Below, one piece after another: positions 1 to 6,886 of a stretch of 12,956 nucleotides of DNA (its first letter is position 1; each line of letters starts with the position of its first letter). The translations under genes and the position numbers were made by a program. Source of the stretch: Thioalkalivibrio nitratireducens (GTDB lineage Bacteria; Pseudomonadota; Gammaproteobacteria; Ectothiorhodospirales; Ectothiorhodospiraceae); NCBI GenBank assembly GCA_011390385.1, contig JAABSN010000088.1, positions 1 to 12,956 of the forward strand, written 5' to 3'. The notes below the pieces were generated by a model. It had not been told where the DNA came from and did not search any database. It was given only the letters and a program-made list of their open reading frames with translations.

Positions 1-702
1 GACGGCCTGTTCGTCACCGGCACCGATACCGGGATTGGCAAGACCTACGTCGCCTGCGCACTCGCGCGGCTCTGGCGCAGCCGTGGAATCGTGGTCGCGC
101 CACGCAAACCGGTCGAGTCCGGCTGCCCGGAACGGGACGGCCAGCTGTTTCCCGCCGATGCGGCGCTGCTGGCCGAGGCCGCCGGCCTGCCCACGTCCCG
201 ACTCCATGAGGTGAACCGGTACCGTCTGGCAGCGCCATTGGCCCCGGACCTGGCGGCGCGGATCGCCGGCCAGCCGCTTTACCTCGCGGATCTGATCGCC
301 GCCAGCCGCCGGCCCGAAGGCGCCTGGCGCATTACCGAAGGTGCCGGTGGCTTCTACTCGCCACTGTGCGAGGACGGCCTGAATGCCGATCTGGCGCAGG
401 CGCTGGGAGACCCGGTGCTGCTGGTGGCGGAAGACCGTCTGGGCACACTGAGCAGCTGCCTGCTCGCACTCGAGGCGCTGGACCGCCGCGGTCTGGAAGT
501 GGCGGCGGTGGTTCTGAACCGCCGCCACGCATCCGCCCATCCCGCAATGGACAACCAGTCTGCATTGGCCGATCGCACTGACGCCCTGGTCCTGACGATT
601 GGCGCGGACATGTCCGACGCCGAGATCGATCAGATACTTTCGACCTCGAATTCGTCGACCGTCAGACCACCGGAACCCGGCTCCACCGACTCGGGTTCCT
701 GA
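1..702 (+). CDS. bioD: Dethiobiotin synthetase, 5' end cut by window
   Basis: ATP-dependent dethiobiotin synthase of cytoplasmic biotin synthesis: it closes the ureido ring of 7,8-diaminopelargonate using CO2 and ATP. The frame is open from base 1, and only a few N-terminal residues appear to be missing. Visible motifs, numbered from the first codon, are the P-loop GTDTGIGKT (about 7-15), the KPVESG motif (about 36-41), the EGAGG motif (about 113-117) that precedes a Pro, the LNADLA and PVLLVAEDRLGT segments, and VVLNRR of the nucleotide-binding region. These are hallmark BioD features in the expected order. The last 20 or so residues (Ser/Thr/Pro-rich) lie beyond the usual end of the fold and coincide with a 73-bp antiparallel overlap with the next gene. 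No intrinsic terminator is seen after the stop. The rest of the bio operon, if present, would lie to the left. Confidence 0.93.
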   Translation, partial: DGLFVTGTDTGIGKTYVACALARLWRSRGIVVAPRKPVESGCPERDGQLFPADAALLAEAAGLPTSRLHEVNRYRLAAPLAPDLAARIAGQPLYLADLIAASRRPEGAWRITEGAGGFYSPLCEDGLNADLAQALGDPVLLVAEDRLGTLSSCLLALEALDRRGLEVAAVVLNRRHASAHPAMDNQSALADRTDALVLTIGADMSDAEIDQILSTSNSSTVRPPEPGSTDSGS

Positions 703-1442
703 GCACGCGGAAGTTCGGATTCCTCGTGGTCCCGGGGCGCCGGAACCGGCGCAGGAACAGCAGGCCCCTGGCGAAAACCGAGCAGATCGTCGCGCAGACC
801 CTGCGTGCGCGGATCATCCACACGCCGCGCCTCGATGATCTGCACCGGCCGCAGCTTCTGCCCGTAGTAGCTTTCATTGAAGTCGTCCCGGACGCGCAGC
901 ATCGAGCCTTCGAGGCTCATACCGATGAATGCACCCTGCGAACGCGCATAAGAGAGGAAGTCGGCGGTGATCGTCGCGCGCCGGCCCATGCCCACCGGGC
1001 CGGCGGCCACCGAGGCATCGCCACCGAGCCGCACTGCGGTTGCAAACAACGAGTCGACTGCGTTCTGGGTTCGGGCCACGACAACGACTTCGGCGACCTC
1101 GCCACCGAACTGCAGGCCGATACTCACCGACCCAATGGAATAGAAAGCGACTGGGCTGTAGTCGCCCCGGTCGTCATCCCAGGCCATGAACACACCGAGG
1201 CCACCGGAACCGCCGACAAAGAATCCACCGCGAATCACGCGGGGGAAGATCAGCACACCACTGGCTGTCTTGAGGTCGTCGCGCAAGGCTTCGTAGTCGG
1301 GATGCACTGCCATCTCGGCCAGGGTCTTGCGGGCATCATCAATGACCTGCTGCGGATCCATCTCGCGACTCGGGAGTTGCGCCTGCACGATGCCCGGGAC
1401 GGACCAAACGAAGAGCAGAAAAAACGTGACGAATACTCTCAT
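630..1442 (-). CDS. Secreted SYLF-domain (Ysc84/DUF500) protein
   Basis: A 271-residue protein with a clear signal peptide (about residues 1-21, hydrophobic core then V-Q-A before the mature Gln) and one SYLF/Ysc84 domain (about 33-210). The Gly-rich stretch around 72-84 (RGGFFVGGSGGLG), the SIGLQFGG segment and the later GGDASVAAGPVG segment are typical of the family. SYLF domains bind lipids in eukaryotes; bacterial secreted members are poorly characterised and are often found in the periplasm. The C-terminal 40 residues are Pro/Glu-rich, probably disordered, and encoded partly antisense to bioD. The start at 1442 is chosen because AGGAG lies 7 bases upstream and the signal peptide begins there; an in-frame upstream ATG at 1556 would add 38 residues without signal-peptide character. 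It appears to be a single-gene unit. Confidence 0.88.
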   Translation of the reverse strand: MRVFVTFFLLFVWSVPGIVQAQLPSREMDPQQVIDDARKTLAEMAVHPDYEALRDDLKTASGVLIFPRVIRGGFFVGGSGGLGVFMAWDDDRGDYSPVAFYSIGSVSIGLQFGGEVAEVVVVARTQNAVDSLFATAVRLGGDASVAAGPVGMGRRATITADFLSYARSQGAFIGMSLEGSMLRVRDDFNESYYGQKLRPVQIIEARRVDDPRTQGLRDDLLGFRQGPAVPAPVPAPRDHEESELPRAQEPESVEPGSGGLTVDEFEVESI

Positions 1443-1529
1443 CGAGAATCTCCTGAGGGGGTTGGGACGGTGTGGGCAGATTGCACCACGGCAATGAACG
1501 TGGAGTGAATCCCCAGCGGCGTGGGTACC

Positions 1530-1556
1530 ATCATACAGGCTTGCCACGATTGTCAC
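1530..1556 (-). promoter_or_regulatory. Possible sigma-70 promoter for the SYLF gene
   Basis: On the minus strand a -35-like GTGACA (1551-1556) and a -10-like TATGAT (1530-1535) are separated by 15 bases, shorter than the usual 17. The transcript would have a leader of about 80 bases before the ATG at 1442. This is the best candidate in the gap, but the spacing makes it tentative. Confidence 0.3.
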
Positions 1557-1803
1557 GCTTGGGAGGGAATCGAGTTGCCGGCGGTGTCACATCAAAGTCC
1601 TTCTGCGGAAGGCCGTCCGGCGCAAGGCGATTTCCATCGGCTCCACGCCGGCCATCACCCCCAGACTCCCGCGCCTTGCGCGGCGCTCGTTGGCACCCTG
1701 CGCCTTTTATCGTCGGTGGTGGTCGCAGGCCCTGAGCGTTGGAACATGGATCCCGGAGAGTGGGGATCGGCATCGAACGGGCGCGAAGGCGTCTCCACAA
1801 ACC

Positions 1804-1829
1804 AAAAAAACGGGCGCTTTCGCGCCCGT
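1804..1829 (-). terminator. Intrinsic terminator of glnK-amtB
   Basis: Read on the minus strand: a perfect 8-bp stem (ACGGGCGC / GCGCCCGT) closed by a GAAA tetraloop (a GNRA loop), followed immediately by seven T (the A-run at 1804-1810). This is a textbook Rho-independent terminator about 100 bases past the amtB stop. Confidence 0.9.
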
Positions 1830-1888
1830 AAATCACCGATTGGAAGTCCTGGGAGACTGTGTGATCGGTGTTGGAGGAGACCTCGTTC

Positions 1889-1917
1889 GGGTGCCCGGCC
1901 CCGCTGACCGGACACCC
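1889..1917 (-). other. Stem-loop just after the amtB stop
   Basis: On the minus strand GGGTGTCCGG and CCGGGCACCC can pair over 10 bp with one U-G wobble and a 9-base loop. It starts 13 bases after the amtB stop and has no T-run, so it is not itself a terminator. It could protect the 3' end of the message; that role is inference. Confidence 0.5.
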
Positions 1918-1929
1918 TGGTTGCGGTAC

Positions 1930-3177
1930 TTACGTCTTCTTGCTGAATTCCGGGTAGGACTCGAGGCCGCACTCGGAGATATCTGCTCCGATGTACTCGT
2001 CCTCCTCGGAGAGACGGATGCCCATGATCAGCTTGATGATGAACCACACTACAAGGCTGGCGATGAACACGAAGAGGAAGATCGCCACCAGACCGGCCAC
2101 CTGCCCGACGAGGGTCGCATCGGGGTTCGACAGCAGCACCGCCAGCACTCCCCAGATGCCGACCGTGCCATGGGCAGAGATTGCACCCACCGGATCGTCG
2201 ATCCGCAGCTTGTCCAGGCCGACGATCGAGAAGACCACGATCACACCACCGATCGCACCGACGACGGTTGCCAGCAGGGGAGAAGGACTCAGGGGGTCTG
2301 CGGTGATGGCCACCAGGCCGGCGATGGCGCCGTTCAGGGCCATGGTCAGATCGGCCTTGCCGAAGAGCAGGCGGGTGACAATCAGCGCACCGATCACACC
2401 ACCGGCCGCCGCCAGGTTGGTGTTGGCAAAGACCGCAGCGACGTTGTTGGCCGACGCGATGTCGGACACCTTGAGTTCGGAACCGCCGTTGAACCCGAAC
2501 CAGCCGAGCCAGAGAATCAGGACACCAAGGGTGGCCAGTGGCATCGCGGAACCCGGGATGGCATTGATCTCGCCGTTGGGGCCGTACTTGCCCTTGCGCG
2601 CACCAAGCAGCAGAACACCCGCGAGGGCCGCCACGGCGCCAGTAAAGTGGACGATGCCGGAACCCGCGTAATCCGAATAGCCGAGTTCGCTGAGAAAACC
2701 ACCACCCCAGGTCCAGAAGCCCTGGATCGGATAAATGAAGCCCGTCATCAAGACCGCGAAGGCGAGAAACGACCATAGTTTCATTCGTTCAGCGACCGCA
2801 CCCGAGATGATCGACATCGCGGTGGCCACGAACACCACCTGGAAGAAGAAGTCGGAACGATCCGAGTAGTAGATATCGCCGCCACTCGCCATCACGTCCT
2901 CGACACTGTTGTCGCCGGTAATGAAGGCGCCGATGCCGGGGATGAGCGAACTCAGACCATCGCCGTACATGATGTTGTAGCCGACGACCATGTACATGAT
3001 GCTCGCGATGGAGTACAGGGCGACGTTCTTGGTGAGTATTTCGGCGACGCTCTTGGTGCGGACCATGCCCGCTTCAAGCATCGTGAAGCCCGCGGCCATC
3101 CACATGACCAGCGCGCCCGACACCAGGAAATAGAAGGTGTCGAGGGCGTAGGCAAGTTCGGTTACTTGCTGTTCCAT
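1930..3177 (-). CDS. amtB: Ammonium transporter
   Basis: A 415-residue inner-membrane Amt/MEP/Rh-family channel that moves ammonium/ammonia into the cell. Eleven or so hydrophobic helices are evident. The conserved pore histidines are present: H177 in GSGIVHFTG with the D169 eight residues earlier, and H336 in AISAHGTVG. The N-terminal segment ending in MLEAGMVRTKS and the LGWFGFNGG motif are classical. No cleavable signal peptide is obvious; the first helix starts near residue 13. The start at 3177 has GGAG about 10 bases upstream. It lies 42 bases after glnK and shares its promoter; the PII product of that gene is expected to plug the channel when nitrogen is sufficient. Confidence 0.96.
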   Translation of the reverse strand: MEQQVTELAYALDTFYFLVSGALVMWMAAGFTMLEAGMVRTKSVAEILTKNVALYSIASIMYMVVGYNIMYGDGLSSLIPGIGAFITGDNSVEDVMASGGDIYYSDRSDFFFQVVFVATAMSIISGAVAERMKLWSFLAFAVLMTGFIYPIQGFWTWGGGFLSELGYSDYAGSGIVHFTGAVAALAGVLLLGARKGKYGPNGEINAIPGSAMPLATLGVLILWLGWFGFNGGSELKVSDIASANNVAAVFANTNLAAAGGVIGALIVTRLLFGKADLTMALNGAIAGLVAITADPLSPSPLLATVVGAIGGVIVVFSIVGLDKLRIDDPVGAISAHGTVGIWGVLAVLLSNPDATLVGQVAGLVAIFLFVFIASLVVWFIIKLIMGIRLSEEDEYIGADISECGLESYPEFSKKT

Positions 3178-3219
3178 AATCGGATTTCTCCAGTGTTAAG
3201 TGATTTCAGTCGTCAGGCG

Positions 3220-3561
<342 letters not shown>

Positions 3562-3629
3562 TCACTCCTTGTCGAGAGAGCCGGTGTGTCCACGGGGGAC
3601 GAGTTGTGTCATTCAGACAAGGAGCTTCT

Positions 3630-3646
3630 TGCACGGCCCGTGCCAA
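3630..3646 (-). promoter_or_regulatory. Sigma-54 (-24/-12) promoter of glnK-amtB
   Basis: Minus-strand TTGGCACGGGCCGTGCA matches the sigma-54 consensus TGGCACG-N4-TTGCW at all but one -12 base. The invariant GG and GC are separated by exactly 10 bases. Transcription should start near 3619, giving a leader of about 60 bases before glnK. Confidence 0.88.
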
Positions 3647-3674
3647 CCGCTTGAAGCGGCCTTCGGGGGCCGCT
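3647..3674. other. Two overlapping hairpins upstream of the -24 element
   Basis: CCGCTTGAAGCGG (3647-3659) is a perfect 6-1-6 palindrome. AGCGGCC and GGCCGCT (3655-3661 and 3668-3674) form a 7-bp stem with a 6-base loop. They share the AGCGG arm and so exclude each other in RNA. Neither is followed by a T-run. They lie between the NtrC sites and the sigma-54 core, and on any read-through transcript from folK. Confidence 0.4.
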
Positions 3675-3708
3675 GCGTCGTCTGCAACGGTAGATTCCCG
3701 GGCCAGCT

Positions 3709-3723
3709 GCACCAGAACGAATC
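3709..3723. promoter_or_regulatory. Weak second NtrC site (half-site)
   Basis: GCACC-AGAAC-GAATC keeps the left GCACC arm but only two of five bases of the right arm. Its centre is 33 bases (about three helical turns) from the strong site, a spacing like that of the paired NtrC sites upstream of E. coli glnA, which is why it is listed. Confidence 0.4.
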
Positions 3724-3741
3724 GGAAATCGCTTCGCAATC

Positions 3742-3756
3742 GCACCGATTTGGTGC
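3742..3756. promoter_or_regulatory. NtrC-binding palindrome (enhancer)
   Basis: GCACC-GATTT-GGTGC is a perfect 5-5-5 dyad matching the NtrC consensus (GCACY-N5-RGTGC, with a T at the right flank pattern GGTGCA). It lies about 130 bases upstream of the predicted sigma-54 start, a normal enhancer distance, in the gap between folK and glnK. Confidence 0.82.
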
Positions 3757-3833
3757 ACCCCCGATTGAGGCCGCGGAATCGGGTTCAGGCCAGCGTGAAA
3801 GGCCCGAGCGGCCTGGGCGTGGCAGTCAGTCTT

Positions 3834-4331
3834 TCAGAGTGGATCGGCCTCGAGAACGGCAAGGGCATCCCTGTGCCCGAAATCCCGCCAGAGGTCCCTG
3901 ACACGGACACCAGTGCCGGGGATCATGCGCTCGGGCTCCAGCATCGCAAGCGGGCCCAGTACGTAGGGACGCGTCAGAATCTCGGGATGTGGCAATACCG
4001 GGTCCGTGGAAATCTCGTTTCCCAGCAGGAGAAGATCAGCATCGAGTGTCTTGGGCGAGAAACGCGGCTCATGTGGATTGCGGCCGAGACTGCGTTCCAG
4101 CTCCTTGAGCCATTTCACCAATTCACCGGCGCGCAGCTCCGTATCGATGCCCACGCACAGGTTCCAGTAATCAGGCCCGTCGTAACCGGCAGCCGCACTC
4201 ACGCAGACCGGCGATCGCCGCAGATTATCGAAGGCCCGATCCATCTCCGCGAGAGCCGCGCGCAGATGCCGGGCCGGTTCTACATTGCTGCCAAGGCCGA
4301 TCAGGGCGCGCCGGCGCGGAGGCGCGGTCAT
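3834..4331 (-). CDS. folK: HPPK: hydroxymethyldihydropterin pyrophosphokinase
   Basis: A 165-residue cytoplasmic enzyme that transfers pyrophosphate from ATP to 6-hydroxymethyl-7,8-dihydropterin in folate synthesis. The N-terminal IGLGSNVEP, the PDYWNLCVGIDT strand and the metal-binding DADLLLLG segment (aspartates 97 and 99) followed by LPHPEILTRPYVLGPL are diagnostic. The signature RFSPKTLDADLL differs from the usual R-x-G/A-P-R-x-x-D-L-D pattern (S for G/A, K for R, A for the hydrophobic between the Asp residues), but both magnesium ligands are kept. The start lies 2 bases after the folB stop, so the two genes are co-transcribed and probably translationally coupled. A weak hairpin with only three T follows at 3800-3814; no strong terminator is seen. 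Confidence 0.93.
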   Translation of the reverse strand: MTAPPRRRALIGLGSNVEPARHLRAALAEMDRAFDNLRRSPVCVSAAAGYDGPDYWNLCVGIDTELRAGELVKWLKELERSLGRNPHEPRFSPKTLDADLLLLGNEISTDPVLPHPEILTRPYVLGPLAMLEPERMIPGTGVRVRDLWRDFGHRDALAVLEADPL

Positions 4332-4333
4332 TG

Positions 4334-4687
4334 TCAGGGCCGGCCGCGTTCGATCACGATACCGACCTCCCGGGCACCCGGTATCGCCCCCGGCTTTCCC
4401 ACGACCAGCCGGATAGAACGGCTACCAAAGCGATCCAGCAGAGTCTGGGCAATCTCCTCGGCCAGCGACTCGAGCAGAACATGCGGCTCACGACTGGCAA
4501 TGCCGCGGATGCATTCCGCCACCGCCCCGTAATCGATCGTATCCTTGATATCCCCGGAACGGGCCGCAACACGGGTATCGGTGCCCAGTTCGATATCGAA
4601 GCGCAACCGGCGCAGGATGCGTTGCTCCCAGGCATAGACGCCAATGATTGCCTCGACTTCCAGGTCACGCAGATAGATCTGATCCAT
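4334..4687 (-). CDS. folB: Dihydroneopterin aldolase
   Basis: A 117-residue enzyme of folate synthesis that cleaves 7,8-dihydroneopterin to 6-hydroxymethyl-dihydropterin and glycolaldehyde; its product is the substrate of FolK encoded next. The start MDQIYLRDLEVEAIIGVYAWE, conserved Tyr in TIDYGAV (Y53), substrate-binding Glu in LLESLAEEIA (E73) and the catalytic Lys in VVGKPGAIPGA (K98) match the family, and the length is normal. TGGAGG lies 11 bases upstream of the ATG, slightly far but acceptable. The promoter should lie in the divergent gap at 4688-5043. Confidence 0.94.
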   Translation of the reverse strand: MDQIYLRDLEVEAIIGVYAWEQRILRRLRFDIELGTDTRVAARSGDIKDTIDYGAVAECIRGIASREPHVLLESLAEEIAQTLLDRFGSRSIRLVVGKPGAIPGAREVGIVIERGRP

Positions 4688-5043
4688 GGATGGCGCGCCC
4701 TCCAGGCGAGTCGTTATATTGATACGGAGACCGGCAAGGATACCCGGTTCGCCCGGAAAATTCGGTACCGGTGCGCGGCAACGGCCCAGCGGTGTCCTCT
4801 CGCACGCACCTGAATTCGTGGCATGGAACGCACCTTGCGGACTGGGGGCATTGCAATGCGATCCTGCGGCCAGTCGTGTCCCGACCGTCGACCAGGCCCA
4901 GCGCGATGTCTGCGAATCAGATCAGCGATCAGTGCCGTCCCGTGTATTCGGAACATGCCACTTCGAGTGGACATCGAGCGGGAGACACCGGGTGCGTTAT
5001 GATCCCGGGCCGAAAGCGATCGGGCAACCCCTTTCCGAGAACA
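4688..5043. promoter_or_regulatory. Divergent control region, folB / amidoligase operon
   Basis: A 356-base gap between divergent operons with no credible gene; the open frames crossing it have no family features. For the plus-strand operon a -10-like TATGAT lies at 4998-5003, 41 bases before the ATG, without a good -35. Upstream of it is a short palindrome CCACT-TCG-AGTGG (4958-4970), a possible operator. For folB an AT-rich TATAAC-like element lies on the minus strand near 4711-4716, again with no good -35. These are tentative readings. Confidence 0.35.
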
Positions 5044-6054
5044 ATGGAAACGAATCGAGACATGACCACTCAATTCCGAACCCTTCCCTGGCAAAACACC
5101 AGCGCCGGAGAAGCGCGCCGAGTCGGTGTTGAAATGGAGATGGCCGGTGTCACACTCGACGCAATGGCCGAGGCGGTGCGGCAGGAGTTCGGCGGACGGG
5201 TCTCTTCGGAGGGACCTTTCGTGACTCGGGTCCAGGACACTTCATTCGGGAACTTCGCGGTGGAACTCGACGCACGAGTCCTGAAGGACAGGGAATTTCA
5301 GAAGCATCTGCAGCGACTCGGAATCGAACTCGACAGCAGCGACAGCGCGGCACTGGATCGCTGGCTCGCCAGCGCTGCCGGCCTGCTGATCCCGCACGAG
5401 ATCGTCGCCCCGCCCCTACCGCTGGATGTTCTGCCACGCATCGACCGTGTGCGGGCGGCATTACAGCAGCAGGGTGCACGCGGGACCGAATCGTCATTGC
5501 TGTATGCCTTCGGCCTGCAGTTGAACATCGAGGCCCACAGCCTGGAAGCCGCCTGGTTGACATCGATCCTTCAGGCCTTCGTGCTGCTGTACGAGGCCCT
5601 GGTCAAGGCCGGCAACATCGATTTCTCCCGCCAGCTCTCGCCCTACATCAAACCGTTTCCCGGAAGCTACGTGCGGCATGTGCTGCAGCCGGATTATCGG
5701 CCCGGCATCACCGAATTGATCGACGACTACCTGGAGCACAACCCGACCCGCAACCGGCCGCTGGACATGCTGCCTCTATTCGCCGAGATCGATCGCGAAC
5801 GCGTGATGGCGGCACCGGTCGAGCGCGAACTGATCAAACCTCGGCCGGCCCTGCACTACCGCCTGCCGAACTGCGAAATCGACGATCCCGACTGGACTCT
5901 CGCGCGCCCGTTCAACGGCTGGGCCGAAGTGGAACATCTGGCCGCGGATCGGGAACGCCTCGAAGCGGCAAGCCTGGATTTCCTGCAGCGGCCGGCTCAG
6001 GCCCTCGGGCAACTCGCTGATGAATGGGCAAAGCGCATCCGTGACTGGTTCTGA
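5044..6054 (+). CDS. Putative amidoligase (Amidoligase_2 family)
   Basis: A 336-residue protein of the Amidoligase_2 family (glutamine-synthetase/GCS-like fold), predicted to form an amide bond between a carboxylate and an amine with ATP. Visible family marks: RRVGVEMEMAGV near the start, with E30 and E32 in the metal/ATP-binding E-x-E; FAVELDARV (E74); PHEIVAPPLPL (E119); FGLQLNIEAHS (N161, E163); SYVRHVL with a basic pocket; and HNPTRNRPLDMLPLF. No signal peptide or membrane helix, so it is cytoplasmic. The partner is the overlapping downstream hydrolase; this neighbourhood is known for the family in proteobacteria, but the metabolite or protein substrate is not. Start choice is uncertain: ATG 5044 or ATG 5062 (330 residues), neither with a strong ribosome binding site. 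An in-frame extension up to 4771 lacks family character. Confidence 0.82.
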   Translation: METNRDMTTQFRTLPWQNTSAGEARRVGVEMEMAGVTLDAMAEAVRQEFGGRVSSEGPFVTRVQDTSFGNFAVELDARVLKDREFQKHLQRLGIELDSSDSAALDRWLASAAGLLIPHEIVAPPLPLDVLPRIDRVRAALQQQGARGTESSLLYAFGLQLNIEAHSLEAAWLTSILQAFVLLYEALVKAGNIDFSRQLSPYIKPFPGSYVRHVLQPDYRPGITELIDDYLEHNPTRNRPLDMLPLFAEIDRERVMAAPVERELIKPRPALHYRLPNCEIDDPDWTLARPFNGWAEVEHLAADRERLEAASLDFLQRPAQALGQLADEWAKRIRDWF

Positions 6055-6886
6055 ATTCCACAGCGCGGGCTCTGCCGGCGATCACACCGACTCCAGACCG
6101 CAGCCGCCACTGGTCGCGGTCACCGGTCCGGACCACGGTGGATGGCTGGCATGGTTCTTCACGGCACTGGCCGTGCGCCGCGCCGGTGGCCGAGCCGTCC
6201 GTATCCGTCCCGCACAACCCTGCCACCACTGCCCATTCGATGCCCTGATTGTCGGCGGTGGCGCCGACGTCGACCCTTCGATGTACGGAGATTTCGAAGG
6301 TCCGGGCGTAAGCGACATCCAGGCGGCCGAGCGCCGCTGGTCGCAACGCCTGTTCGGTTACGCCTTTTATCCGATCCTCTGGCTGCTGCGGCGCGTGTTT
6401 CAGTCGCACGGCGGCACGCTGGACAAGGAACGCGACCGCCTGGAAAAGGCCCTGATCAACCGGGCACTCGACGCACACAAGCCGGTGCTGGGCATCTGCC
6501 GTGGCATGCAACTTCTCAATGTGGTGCTGGGCGGAACGCTGAATCGGAATCTGGATGGGTTCTACGCGGAGATTCCACAAGCCCGCAGCCTGCTGCCAGT
6601 GAAGCACATCACTCTGAAACCGGGAACCCGACTGGCAGCGTTGTTCGATCGCGAAGACCTGTGGGTGAACGCATTGCACGACCAGGCCGTCAACACGCTG
6701 GGAAAGGGCCTTCGCGTCGCGGCCTGCGAGGCCACCGGCGTCGTTCAGGCCATCGAAGCCGAGCAGGGCTGGAACGTCGGGGTGCAGTGGCATCCCGAAT
6801 ACCTGCCCCAGAAACAGACGCAGCAACGTCTGTTTCTGGCGCTGGTGCAGGCAGCAATGCGCAGCATGGCAGAAGAACGCGCCTGA
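6020..6886 (+). CDS. Class I glutamine amidotransferase-like hydrolase (peptidase C26)
   Basis: A 288-residue protein of the gamma-glutamyl-hydrolase / PuuD-like group. The catalytic triad is present: nucleophile C160 in GICRGMQLLN, H258 and E260 in VQWHPEY. Supporting motifs are IVGGGADVDPSMYG (about 77-90), the DKERD segment (135-139), GGTLNRNL and the NALHDQAV strand (H220). The first 30 residues are not conserved. Between the GGGADVDP and DKERD motifs sits an unusual hydrophobic/basic stretch (about 108-128, LFGYAFYPILWLLRRVF) that could be a membrane-attaching helix. The start overlaps the amidoligase gene by 35 bases without its own clear ribosome binding site, implying translational coupling; GTG 6041 is an alternative. 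Probable job: cut gamma-glutamyl-type amides or release ammonia in the same pathway as the ligase (inference). Confidence 0.85.
   Translation: MNGQSASVTGSEFHSAGSAGDHTDSRPQPPLVAVTGPDHGGWLAWFFTALAVRRAGGRAVRIRPAQPCHHCPFDALIVGGGADVDPSMYGDFEGPGVSDIQAAERRWSQRLFGYAFYPILWLLRRVFQSHGGTLDKERDRLEKALINRALDAHKPVLGICRGMQLLNVVLGGTLNRNLDGFYAEIPQARSLLPVKHITLKPGTRLAALFDREDLWVNALHDQAVNTLGKGLRVAACEATGVVQAIEAEQGWNVGVQWHPEYLPQKQTQQRLFLALVQAAMRSMAEERA

Larger units (their letters stand above)
1443..1929. other. Intergenic gap between SYLF gene and amtB
   Basis: About 490 bases without a convincing gene. The left end holds the SYLF leader and candidate promoter; the right end holds the amtB 3' hairpin and terminator, listed separately. 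Open frames crossing the gap have no recognisable protein features, no good ribosome binding site and run into the antisense of amtB. Between about 1600 and 1800 nothing is seen beyond GC-rich sequence. Confidence 0.6.

Noticed and set aside
726..1508. Plus-strand open frame of 260 codons across the SYLF gene
   Set aside because: Antisense to a gene with signal peptide, ribosome binding site and a recognised domain.
1690..2778. Long plus-strand open frame of 362 codons across amtB
   Set aside because: It is the antisense of the amtB gene, with low-complexity charged composition and no family features or ribosome binding site.
3800..3814. Terminator after folK (AGGCC-N5-GGCCT)
   Set aside because: Only a 5-bp stem with three T afterwards; too weak to call.
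4714..5094. Minus-strand frame of 126 codons in the folB/amidoligase gap
   Set aside because: Arg/Ser-rich with no motif or ribosome binding site; overlaps the likely promoter region.
5912..6826. Minus-strand open frame of 304 codons across the amidotransferase gene
   Set aside because: Shadow of a well-supported plus-strand gene with an intact catalytic triad; high GC makes long antisense frames common.
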